A DNA stretch of 64,000 nucleotides from Bradyrhizobiaceae bacterium (GCA_020544565.1 CP078014.1:1797916-1861915); one strand, 5' to 3'. Counted from the first letter of the stretch, positions 52,358-58,943 are shown. Translations and numbers: made by a program. Notes: generated by a model not told the origin, from the sequence alone.

Positions 52358-53012
52358 GATGGATCTCGATATTCGTTCGCATTCGCCGATCCAGCTCGTT
52401 GAAAATATCCGGACCGAAGATTTGGTTCACCCAGTTCATGCCCGGCACCACGTTATTGCCGATGCCCCGCGTCGTCACGTACCAAGCGCCATCGCTCGAC
52501 TGCGTTGCGCGGCGCTCGACAGTCCCGTCGAAGAAAATATGCCCAGGTTGGGTTCTGTTGATAATCGTCAAACCGTCGTCTGAAATTAAAGTTTGAATAT
52601 CGCCGACATACAAGTCCGTTCCGGGAACAAACACCTTATAGAACTTTAGGTTCTCTACAGGAATAGATGGATCGTTTCCCGGCACCGAAAACCTTGCAAG
52701 CTGATCCGCCATTTCTTCAGAAGAGCAGAACAAATTCGCCGGACACACCAGGTTTTCACCCTGATAGTCGTGCCAACCCTCCCGGTCCGGACTGAACTCC
52801 TCGCCTTGCGACGCACCGGACGAAGCGTCGGAGCTCCCGCCATCCGTTCACCGGCCGCGTTCGTCGCGCGGCTGGTCGCGGCTGTATTTCAGCTCATCCG
52901 GATGCGGCGGCTTGAGCCACCGCGCCGCATCCGGGCGAATCCAGCGGTGCGCGTCGGGGCGCATGAAGCGGGCGCGCTGATGCGCATCGTAAAGATCGCT
53001 GCTGCGGCTCAT
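52260..53012 (-). pseudogene. polymorphic-toxin-like gene, interrupted by a Trp-to-TGA stop
   Basis: From ATG 53012 the frame reads RFMRPDAHRWIRPDAARWLK, then YSRDQPRDERGR, and hits TGA at 52848-52850 exactly where the sister protein (48513-49187) has the W of GRWTD. The same frame continues without further stops to 52260: TDGGSSDASSGASQGEEF, a variable region with VPGTDLYVGDIQTLISDDG, and the domain GHIFFDGTVERRATQSSDG followed by AWYVTTRGIGNNVVPGMNW. Intact length would be about 250 residues. ATG overlaps the prohead protease stop by 4 nt. Either the gene is inactivated or the TGA is read through; the start of an internal product near 52748 is less likely. Confidence 0.75.
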
Positions 53013-53512
53013 CGGCGCGCCTCCATGACATGATGGCGGCGCGGGGATCGCGGCGCGGCCTTGACCGCGCTGACCCGCGCGCCGTCGAGCAGCGGGAAGG
53101 TGACGATGGAGATCTCCCACAGATCGACCTGGTGCAGCCGGCGCACCCGCGTCTTCGGATCGATCCGCCCGCGCACGGTGCGGTAGCCGATCGACAGGCC
53201 GTCGATGGCGCCCTGCTCCACCAGCGCGATCAGCTCGCGCCCGCGCGCGACATCCGGGATCAGCCGCCCGCGCGCCCGCAGGCCGCGCCAGTCCTCTTGC
53301 AGGTCGAGCCAGACGCCGACAGGCTCGGCGGGATCGTGCTGGAACAGCATCGGGATGCGGCGCAGGCCGCGGCTCTGCAGCGTCTGCGTGAACGCGCCGG
53401 GCATCACCATGTCGCGCGCCTGATCGATCTCGCCGAACAGGCTGGCGTAGCCTTCCACGGTGCCGTCGCGCGACAGCGACACACGGGTGATGGACGACAG
53501 CGGCGCGTGCAT
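53009..53512 (-). CDS. GTA prohead protease (HK97 family, RcGTA g4-like)
   Basis: A 167-residue U35-type maturation protease: GTVEGYASLFGEIDQARDMV near the N terminus, MLFQHDPAEPVGVWLDLQED with the catalytic His near residue 58, and LSIGYRTVRGRIDPKTRVR with the catalytic Ser near residue 108. It cleaves the capsid N-terminal scaffold region. ATG 53512 or an ATG seven codons upstream may start it. The stop overlaps the start of the toxin-like pseudogene by 4 nt. Confidence 0.93.
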   Translation of the reverse strand: MHAPLSSITRVSLSRDGTVEGYASLFGEIDQARDMVMPGAFTQTLQSRGLRRIPMLFQHDPAEPVGVWLDLQEDWRGLRARGRLIPDVARGRELIALVEQGAIDGLSIGYRTVRGRIDPKTRVRRLHQVDLWEISIVTFPLLDGARVSAVKAAPRSPRRHHVMEARR

Positions 53513-53608
53513 GGGCGTTCTCGCAGGATGCAAGGTGAAAACGGTGCAGCAAAAAGGGGAGCACTCGATGAGACGTCGCCCGGCGAACGCCGGGACGGCG
53601 CGAAATCT

Positions 53609-53797
53609 TTACTTCGCCCGCTTCAGTGGCTTGCGCTTGGTCGGCCTCGCGCGCACGGGCCGCGCCGCCCGCTTGGCCGGCGCCTTGTGCTGGATCCTGT
53701 CGAGATGGGCGAGAAATTCGCGGAACACGGTCAGATGGTTCGGCGTCGATTTCCGCTCCGCCTGCATTCCGCGCATCACCGTGTGCAATGTATCCAT
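53609..53797 (-). CDS. small basic protein between portal and protease genes
   Basis: A 62-residue protein: MDTLHTVMRGMQAERKSTPN, HLTVFREFLAHLDRIQHKAP, then a Lys/Arg/Pro-rich tail (RPVRARPTKRKPLKRAK). The family is unknown. Its start codon lies 2 nt after the stop of the small membrane-protein gene, with GAGG upstream. The basic tail could bind nucleic acid or capsid interior. It may be lineage-specific. Confidence 0.6.
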   Translation of the reverse strand: MDTLHTVMRGMQAERKSTPNHLTVFREFLAHLDRIQHKAPAKRAARPVRARPTKRKPLKRAK

Positions 53798-53799
53798 GG

Positions 53800-54006
53800 T
53801 CAGTCCTCGTTGCTGGAAGGGCGGCGCGCCTTCGCCTTGCGATTGAAGCGCGCCAGTTCGTGGATGAAGTCGTCGAAGCGGCGCACGGCGTCCGCGAGTT
53901 CGCGCAGGGTGACGAGAAAGGCTCCGCTGGCGGCCACCGCCCACAGGAACAGCGCCAGATGCGCGAGATCGCCGCGCGCGGTGAAAGTGCGGATCAGGTC
54001 GGACAT
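53800..54006 (-). CDS. small membrane protein in the g3.5 position of the GTA cluster
   Basis: A 68-residue protein with one hydrophobic segment (HLALFLWAVAASGAFLVTL, residues 16-34) followed by a charged helix (RELADAVRRFDDFIHELARF). RcGTA-like clusters carry a small gene (g3.5) between portal and protease, and this occupies that place, but I cannot confirm homology. It is coupled to the next gene by a 2-nt gap. Confidence 0.6.
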   Translation of the reverse strand: MSDLIRTFTARGDLAHLALFLWAVAASGAFLVTLRELADAVRRFDDFIHELARFNRKAKARRPSSNED

Positions 54007-54030
54007 GGCGATTTATCTTCAGGCAATGCG

Positions 54031-54169
54031 ACGTGTCCCGGACGCGGCGCGGCATTCTTCATGGCGCTCCGCAGAGCCGGGACCGTTACGCACACGGTCC
54101 TCGCGAAAGTCCCGGTTCTGCGAAGCAACGCCATAGTGCGTCGAAGACGCGCGTAAACGCGCTGTTGGC
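54031..54169. repeat. long mosaic repeat (family C) ending in a family B palindrome
   Basis: GTCCCGGACGCGGCGCGGCA, GCTCCGCAGAGCCGGGACCG, AGTCCCGGTTCTGCGAAGCA, then the 38-bp unit CCATAGTGCGTCGAAGACG with CGCGTAAACGCGCTGTTGG at 54131-54168. It fills the gap between portal and the small membrane-protein gene. Confidence 0.8.
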
Positions 54170-54195
54170 GTTACGTCGCGCGCGGGATACGAACC

Positions 54196-55368
54196 TCACC
54201 CCAGCCCGTCGCCGCCGTCCACCGGCGCGTAGCCCACCGCCTCGCGCTTCTCGTTCAGGGTCAGGAACGGCGCGGCGGCGAGGCGCTCCCACAGCGCGGC
54301 GCGATCGGACGCGAGCGCGTCGAGGCGATCGGCGTCCACCACCAGGCGCAGCGCGTCGCCGAACTGCGGCGCGAGCCAGTGCGCCAGCATCGCGCCCACG
54401 CGCGCGGCCAGCGGCAGCACCGTCTGCCGCCAGAACACGCGGTTGGCTTCCTGAAAATTGGCGTAGGTGTTGTCGCCGGGAATGCCGAGCAGCATCGGCG
54501 GCACGCCGAAGGCGAGCGCGATCTCGCGCGCGGCGGCGTTCTTGGCGTCGAGGAAATCCATGTCCTTCGGCGTCAGCGACATCGCCTTCCAGTCGAGCCC
54601 GCCTTCCAGCAACAGCGGACGCCCCGCATTGACCGCGCCCTGATAGGTCTCGGTCAGTTCGCGCTTCAGCCGCTCGAACTGAGATTCCGACAGCACCGCG
54701 CCGTCCGGCCCGGAATAGACCAGCGCGCCGGACGGCCGCGCCGCGTTGTCGAGCAGCGCCTTGTTCCAGCGCGCGGCGGCGTTGTGGGTATCGACCGCGA
54801 CGGCGGCCGCCTCCACCGGCGCGAGGCCGTAATGATCGTCGAGCGGATGGAAGAACGTCAGATGCAGGATCGGCGGCACGCGCGCGGCCTGCTGATCGAA
54901 GCGCACGCTGCGGCCGGCGACGGCGTAGTCGTAAGCCTCGGCCCAGCCGTCCGGCCCGGGCACCACCTTGATGCGGTCCGGGCGCAGCACGTAGAGTTCG
55001 CGCACCTCGTCGTCGAGCGCCACCGCCTCGACATAGGCATTGCCGGCGAGCAGCATGTGGGCATAGAGCGCCTCGAAGAAACTCGCGCCGTCCTGCCGCG
55101 CATTGGGCCGCGCCAGCAGTTGCAGCAGCGGATGCGCCTCGTGCTCGCGCGCGCCCTCATAGGCGAGGAAGCCGCATGACGCCGCGTTCTCCGCCACCAG
55201 CCGCACCGCGCGATGCACGATGGCGTTGACGAGATAGCCTTCCCGCGCCAGCGCCGCATAGTCGCGCGGCGTCCACCGCGCGCGGCCGCCGCTCTCGAAC
55301 GCGAGCACCTTGGCAGTGCGCGAGGCCTTGGCTTCGGGAGTGCGGAAGAGGTTTTTGAGGTTGAGCAT
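54196..55368 (-). CDS. GTA portal protein (HK97 family, RcGTA g3-like)
   Basis: A 390-residue phage portal protein: EGYLVNAIVHRAVRLVAENA near residue 40, HMLLAGNAYVEAVALDDEVR near residue 98, FHPLDDHYGLAPVEAAAVAV near residue 160 and MLLGIPGDNTYANFQEANRV near residue 290. These are characteristic of HK97-type portals. It forms the dodecameric DNA channel at one capsid vertex. ATG 55368 (MLNLKNLFRTPE) is chosen because the upstream frame lies in a repeat. Confidence 0.95.
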   Translation of the reverse strand: MLNLKNLFRTPEAKASRTAKVLAFESGGRARWTPRDYAALAREGYLVNAIVHRAVRLVAENAASCGFLAYEGAREHEAHPLLQLLARPNARQDGASFFEALYAHMLLAGNAYVEAVALDDEVRELYVLRPDRIKVVPGPDGWAEAYDYAVAGRSVRFDQQAARVPPILHLTFFHPLDDHYGLAPVEAAAVAVDTHNAAARWNKALLDNAARPSGALVYSGPDGAVLSESQFERLKRELTETYQGAVNAGRPLLLEGGLDWKAMSLTPKDMDFLDAKNAAAREIALAFGVPPMLLGIPGDNTYANFQEANRVFWRQTVLPLAARVGAMLAHWLAPQFGDALRLVVDADRLDALASDRAALWERLAAAPFLTLNEKREAVGYAPVDGGDGLG

Positions 55369-55388
55369 GAGCGCTTTCCAAGTTGTGT

Positions 55389-55513
55389 GCCCCGGACGCG
55401 GTGCGGCATCCTTTATGCCGCTCCGCAGAGCCGGGGCCGTTCCACACTCCGTCCTCTTGACGGTCCCGGTTCTGCGAAGCAGCGTTGCACGCTGCATCGC
55501 GCCCGGGACACGC
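55389..55513. repeat. long mosaic repeat (family C), copy left of the GIY-YIG gene
   Basis: GTGCCCCGGACGCGGTGCGG, GCTCCGCAGAGCCGGGGCCG, GACGGTCCCGGTTCTGCGAA and GCTGCATCGCGCCCGGGACA occur in order. This copy lacks the family B palindrome. It ends 3 bp before the GIY-YIG start codon. Confidence 0.8.
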
Positions 55514-55515
55514 CG

Positions 55516-55809
55516 ATGGATCGGAGATTTGTCGTCTACATTCTCGCCAATCGACCGCGCGGCGTCCTCTACGTCGGCGTCACGAGCGACCTGTCACGTA
55601 GGCTCACCGAACATCGCGCGAAACTCGTTCCGGGCTTCGCCGCGTCCCATGGTTTAATGAGGCTGGTGCATGTCGAAACATATGCATCGATCCTCGAAGC
55701 ACGGTCGCGCGAACATTCGCTTAAACGCTGGCGGCGCGCATGGAAGATCGAATTGATCGAGAAAGACAATCCCGACTGGGGTGATCTCGGCAACGAGCTT
55801 CCGCTTTGA
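55516..55809 (+). CDS. GIY-YIG family nuclease, opposite strand, between portal and terminase
   Basis: A 97-residue single-domain GIY-YIG protein (UPF0213/YhbQ-like size). VVYILANRPRGVLYVGVTSD holds the two tyrosines of the motif near residues 8 and 19, RRLTEHR the conserved Arg near residue 28, and SREHSLKRWRRAWKIELIE the conserved Glu/Lys region near residue 66. Such proteins cut branched or damaged DNA; small stand-alone members are often mobile or of unknown role. The start follows a family C repeat directly, and another copy follows 33 bp after the stop, so the gene is bracketed by repeats. Confidence 0.88.
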   Translation: MDRRFVVYILANRPRGVLYVGVTSDLSRRLTEHRAKLVPGFAASHGLMRLVHVETYASILEARSREHSLKRWRRAWKIELIEKDNPDWGDLGNELPL

Positions 55810-55841
55810 TCGACGCGCAGAGAGCCGGCGAAAAGCTCTCC

Positions 55842-56031
55842 TGCCCCGGACGCGGCGCAGCGCGCAAGCGATGCGCTGCTGAGCCGGGGCCGTTACGAAT
55901 GCGATATCGTCTTCACGACGAACCACAATATAATTCCCGCCCGCGACGGTCCCGGTTCTGCGAAGCCATAGCGCGTCGAAGACGCGCGTAAACGCGCTTC
56001 TGGCGCGCCGCATCGCGCCCGGGACAAGTAG
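55842..56031. repeat. long mosaic repeat (family C) with a family B palindrome, copy right of the GIY-YIG gene
   Basis: CCCCGGACGCGGCGCAGCGC, GCTGAGCCGGGGCCGTTACG, CGACGGTCCCGGTTCTGCGA, the palindrome CCATAGCGCGTCGAAGACG plus CGCGTAAACGCGCTTCTGG (55966-56003), then CGCATCGCGCCCGGGACA. It is in the same orientation as the copy at 55389-55513. A 12-bp motif CAGCCCCCTCA is then duplicated at 56050-56072. Confidence 0.8.
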
Positions 56032-56068
56032 CATTGCATTTGGAGCAAACAGCCCCCTCACAGCCCCC

Positions 56069-57439
56069 TCACAGCCCCCGCACCCGCGGCTGGGTGCGCG
56101 ACGTGAAGGTCAGCGAGGCAATCGCCCATACCAGCGCGTCGAGGCGGTCGGGCGAGCGGCCGGACGACAGACCGGTGGGACAAAAATCGCACATCTCGTC
56201 TTCCAGCGCGGGAAACATCCCCGCATGCTTCACCCGCCCCTGTTCATAGAGCGTCGCCACCGGCTCGGCGCGCAGCCACTTGCCGCGCGAGGCGCGCACC
56301 GCCACCACCGGCACCGCCGCGTCCACCTCGTTGATGACCGAGCGCACCATCTCGCCGCCCTGGTTGACTTCCGCCACCAGCGCGTCGGCTTCCAGCCGCC
56401 GCCACAACGCGATGGCCTTGGCCGCCCACACCGTGGGCGTCGCCTGCGCCACCGTCTCGTCGGCCAACACATAGATTGCGCCGTCAGAGGTCACACCGGC
56501 CGCGACAATGCCGCAGGCGTCGGCACGCTTGCCCGATGACGCCGGCGGATCGACCGCCACCACGATGCGCGCCAGCGATGGCGCGGCGGCGACGCGGCAG
56601 CTCTCGATCAGCGCGCGCGACCACAGCGCGTCGGGCCGGTCCTCGATGATCTCGCCGTCCAGTTCCTGCCGGCCGAGCCGCGTGTTCTCGTAGCGCGCCA
56701 GCACGCCCTTCAGAAACGTCGGCGCGAGATGATAGGCGTTGGCCTGCGTGCCCGCCCGCGTCACCACGTTGGCCGGCTCCAGCATCAGCCGCTTGATCAA
56801 CGCGGTCGGCCGCGGCGTGGTGGTGACGAGCTGACGCGGCTGGGCGCCGAGGCGCAGGCCGAACTGCAGCATGTCGAACGTGGCTTCGGCATAGCGCCAC
56901 TTGGCCATCTCGTCCGACCACGCGCAGCCGAATTGCGGCCCGCGCAGGCTTTCGGGATCCTCCGCCGAGAACGCATAGGCGACCGCGCCGTTGCGCCACT
57001 CCAGCCGCCGCCGCGACGGCGTCCACACCGGCCGCTCGTCGCGCCGATGCACGGCGAGCAGGCCGGAGACGCCCTCGATCATCACCTCGCGCACGTCGTG
57101 TTCGGTTTCGCCCACCAGCGCGATGTGCGACACCGCCGCCTGCGCCAGCGGCGGCAGGCCCAGCGCCTGCGCGCGAATCCATTCGGCGCCGGCGCGCGTC
57201 TTGCCCGCGCCGCGACCGCCGATCAGAAGCCAGGCGAGCCAGGGCTGACCGTTGGGCGCGAACGGCGGCGGCAGTTGATGCTCATGCGCGAACACGTCCC
57301 ATCGCGCCAGCAGCAGCTCCATCTCAGCCCGGCTCATCCCCTCCAGCAGGAAGCGGCGCTGCGGCTCCGACCAAGCCCTCCAGGCGTCGCGAAAGCTCGC
57401 GGCGGAATTCGTCGAGGTCGCGGGGAATGGCGTCGTCAT
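56069..57439 (-). CDS. GTA large terminase subunit (RcGTA g2-like)
   Basis: A 456-residue packaging ATPase/nuclease. Walker A WLLIGGRGAGKTRAGAEWIR is near residue 72, the Walker B region SLRGPQFGCAWSDEMAKWRY near residue 165 and the coupling motif QLVTTTPRP near residue 203. The RNase H-like nuclease domain starts with IVVAVDPPASSGKRADACG near residue 290, with further acidic residues in ADALVAEVNQGGEMV and SPDRLDALVWAI. The start is MTTPFPATS at 57439 (or six codons upstream), about 116 bp inside the preceding gene. In RcGTA, packaging is headful and non-specific. Confidence 0.95.
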   Translation of the reverse strand: MTTPFPATSTNSAASFRDAWRAWSEPQRRFLLEGMSRAEMELLLARWDVFAHEHQLPPPFAPNGQPWLAWLLIGGRGAGKTRAGAEWIRAQALGLPPLAQAAVSHIALVGETEHDVREVMIEGVSGLLAVHRRDERPVWTPSRRRLEWRNGAVAYAFSAEDPESLRGPQFGCAWSDEMAKWRYAEATFDMLQFGLRLGAQPRQLVTTTPRPTALIKRLMLEPANVVTRAGTQANAYHLAPTFLKGVLARYENTRLGRQELDGEIIEDRPDALWSRALIESCRVAAAPSLARIVVAVDPPASSGKRADACGIVAAGVTSDGAIYVLADETVAQATPTVWAAKAIALWRRLEADALVAEVNQGGEMVRSVINEVDAAVPVVAVRASRGKWLRAEPVATLYEQGRVKHAGMFPALEDEMCDFCPTGLSSGRSPDRLDALVWAIASLTFTSRTQPRVRGL

Positions 57440-57950
57440 CGGCAGCCTTCGTTGCATCGCCCAAAGCGTCGCGCTCCTGCTCGCGCAGCCGCATCACTTC
57501 CTTCATGGTGCGCGCCAGCGACGCCAGCACCCGCGCACGGCTTTCGCTTTCGATGCGCTCGCTCGGGTGCAGCCGCACCGGATTGCCGATGATGCGTTCG
57601 ATCTTGCGCAGCTCGCGCTCGATGGCGTCGCCCACCCGCGCCACCAGCGAGACGGCGGACGATGCCTCCGCCGGCGGATCGTCGAGGCGATCCACCGCCG
57701 AGCGGCGGTGGCGTGCGCGGTGCCCGCCCGAAGCCAACGCATCGCGCCGCGCCAGCGCGTCGACGTCGTCGGGATCGACCACGATGTTCTGCGGCGCGTC
57801 GAGCAGCACCCGCGCGCGAGGCCGCTTTTCGGCAGCGGGCTTCACGGCCGCGGATTTTCCCGCCGCGGTTTTGCGCGCCGTTTTTGTCGCGACCTTCTTT
57901 TTCGCCGTCACCGGCTTCTTCCTCGGCGCGGACGACAGCGTCTTCGGCAT
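57324..57950 (-). CDS. probable GTA small terminase (RcGTA g1 position)
   Basis: A 208-residue protein with a Lys/Ala-rich, nucleic-acid-binding-like N terminus (KKPVTAKKKVATKTARKTAA, residues 10-29), a middle region, and a helical C-terminal half (DAIERELRKIERIIGNPVRL; RARVLASLARTMKEVMRLRE). It is first in the cluster, overlapping the large terminase gene by 116 bp. RcGTA g1 was shown to act as a small terminase, and this gene holds the same position; sequence alone does not prove it. ATG 57950 begins the basic region. Confidence 0.65.
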   Translation of the reverse strand: MPKTLSSAPRKKPVTAKKKVATKTARKTAAGKSAAVKPAAEKRPRARVLLDAPQNIVVDPDDVDALARRDALASGGHRARHRRSAVDRLDDPPAEASSAVSLVARVGDAIERELRKIERIIGNPVRLHPSERIESESRARVLASLARTMKEVMRLREQERDALGDATKAADDDAIPRDLDEFRRELSRRLEGLVGAAAPLPAGGDEPG

Positions 57951-58045
57951 CGCGACCCTCACATGCGGATACGACAACGCCGCGCACGGGGCGCGGCGCT
58001 CGTTCAAATTGAAGCCGACATGGCGACGATGCAAAAAGCGCGTCG

Positions 58046-58210
58046 CTATGTCCGGAAGAACACGAACCACACGATCGCCAGCACGAACCCGGCGGCGATG
58101 GTGCTGATGGTCAACAGTGCCAGAACCGACGGTCCGGGTTCGCCCTGCCGCGCTTCGGTCGGCGTTTCGACGATGCGGCGATCCCCCTGCACATGCTCGA
58201 TCTTGGCCAT
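58046..58210 (-). CDS. 54-residue single-span membrane protein upstream of the GTA cluster
   Basis: Below usual length cut-offs but convincing: MAKIEHVQGDRRIVETPTEA, a short linker, then one hydrophobic segment (VLALLTISTIAAGFVLAIVW) and FVFFRT with a TAG stop. Function unknown. It is leftward and ends 96 bp before the small terminase candidate, so it may share the transcript. A 68-bp repeat lies 89 bp upstream of its start. Stretch 58211-58478 holds no other gene. Confidence 0.6.
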   Translation of the reverse strand: MAKIEHVQGDRRIVETPTEARQGEPGPSVLALLTISTIAAGFVLAIVWFVFFRT

Positions 58211-58298
58211 GATGCCCTCGCTTGAATGATGTCAGGGAGCCAACGCAGGTCCGTTGGCGATGTTCCCCGAAAACCGGACCGCGGCGCCCGCCCCGCCG

Positions 58299-58366
58299 GA
58301 ACGCAATTGTGGAGCATGGCGCAACCCTACTGCGGCAGCGTCACGCTGTCAAGGATTATTTTCCTA
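58299..58366. repeat. 68-bp direct repeat, left copy
   Basis: GAACGCAATTGTGGAGCATG, GCGCAACCCTACTGCGGCAG, then CGTCACGCTGTCAAGGATTA. It matches 58876-58943 at about 64 of 68 positions in the same orientation. It lies between divergent genes (58046-58210 and 58479-58823) and could carry promoter signals. Confidence 0.85.
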
Positions 58367-58478
58367 GATCGAGAAGACCCGAAGGTTTCGGTGTTTTCCC
58401 GACGCGCGCGGGTGTTATCATCGCGGCATCCGCGGCGGCGTTTGCCGGACGCGATCCGCCACCGCCCTCCCGCAGGAT

Positions 58479-58823
58479 ATGCTCATGCTTCGCTTCCCCG
58501 CGCTCGTCTGCCTCGCTCTGTTTGCCGCCACCGCCGCGAAGGCGGACGGCGGGCCGGACCATTGGGCAGTGCGCAACCTCGCGCCCCATGAGGTTCTCAA
58601 CATGCGCGCGCAGCCGGATGTCGCCGCACCCATCGTCGGCACCATTCCCTATGGGGCGCGCGGGCTCGCCAATCTCGGCTGCCGCGGTGCGCCCACCCTC
58701 GCCGAATGGGACAAGATGAGCGAGCGCGCGCGGCGCAAGGCTGCCACGCAGCGCTGGTGCCGCGTCCGTCATCTGGCGACGGAAGGCTGGGTGCGCGGCA
58801 CGTTCCTGATGGAAGATCACTGA
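58479..58823 (+). CDS. secreted SH3-like domain protein
   Basis: A 114-residue protein with a signal peptide (MLRFPALVCLALFAATAAKA) and a bacterial SH3-type domain (VLNMRAQPDVAAPIVGTIPY near residue 40; RWCRVRHLATEGWVRGTFL at the end). Two cysteines (GCRG and WCRV) could form a disulfide. Such domains often bind peptidoglycan or mediate protein contacts in the periplasm. It starts at ATG 58479 or 58485 and lies between the two 68-bp direct repeats. Confidence 0.82.
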   Translation: MLMLRFPALVCLALFAATAAKADGGPDHWAVRNLAPHEVLNMRAQPDVAAPIVGTIPYGARGLANLGCRGAPTLAEWDKMSERARRKAATQRWCRVRHLATEGWVRGTFLMEDH

Positions 58824-58875
58824 GGCGAATCCGTCGCGCAGGATCAGGGGCGGCAGACCGGCGCCGCCGCGCGAC

Positions 58876-58943
58876 GAACGCAACTGTGGAGCATGGCGCA
58901 ACCCTAGTGCGGAAGCGTCACGCTGTCAAGGATTAATTTCCTA
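58876..58943. repeat. 68-bp direct repeat, right copy
   Basis: GAACGCAACTGTGGAGCATG, GCGCAACCCTAGTGCGGAAG, then CGTCACGCTGTCAAGGATTA. It lies 215 bp upstream of the nuclease-fold gene. The rest of the 335-bp gap 58824-59158 holds only a family F repeat. Confidence 0.85.

Noticed and set aside
36148..58300. Ordinary integrated prophage
   Set aside because: No integrase, excisionase, repressor, replication gene, tRNA or convincing att pair at the edges. Gene set and order fit RcGTA-like elements.
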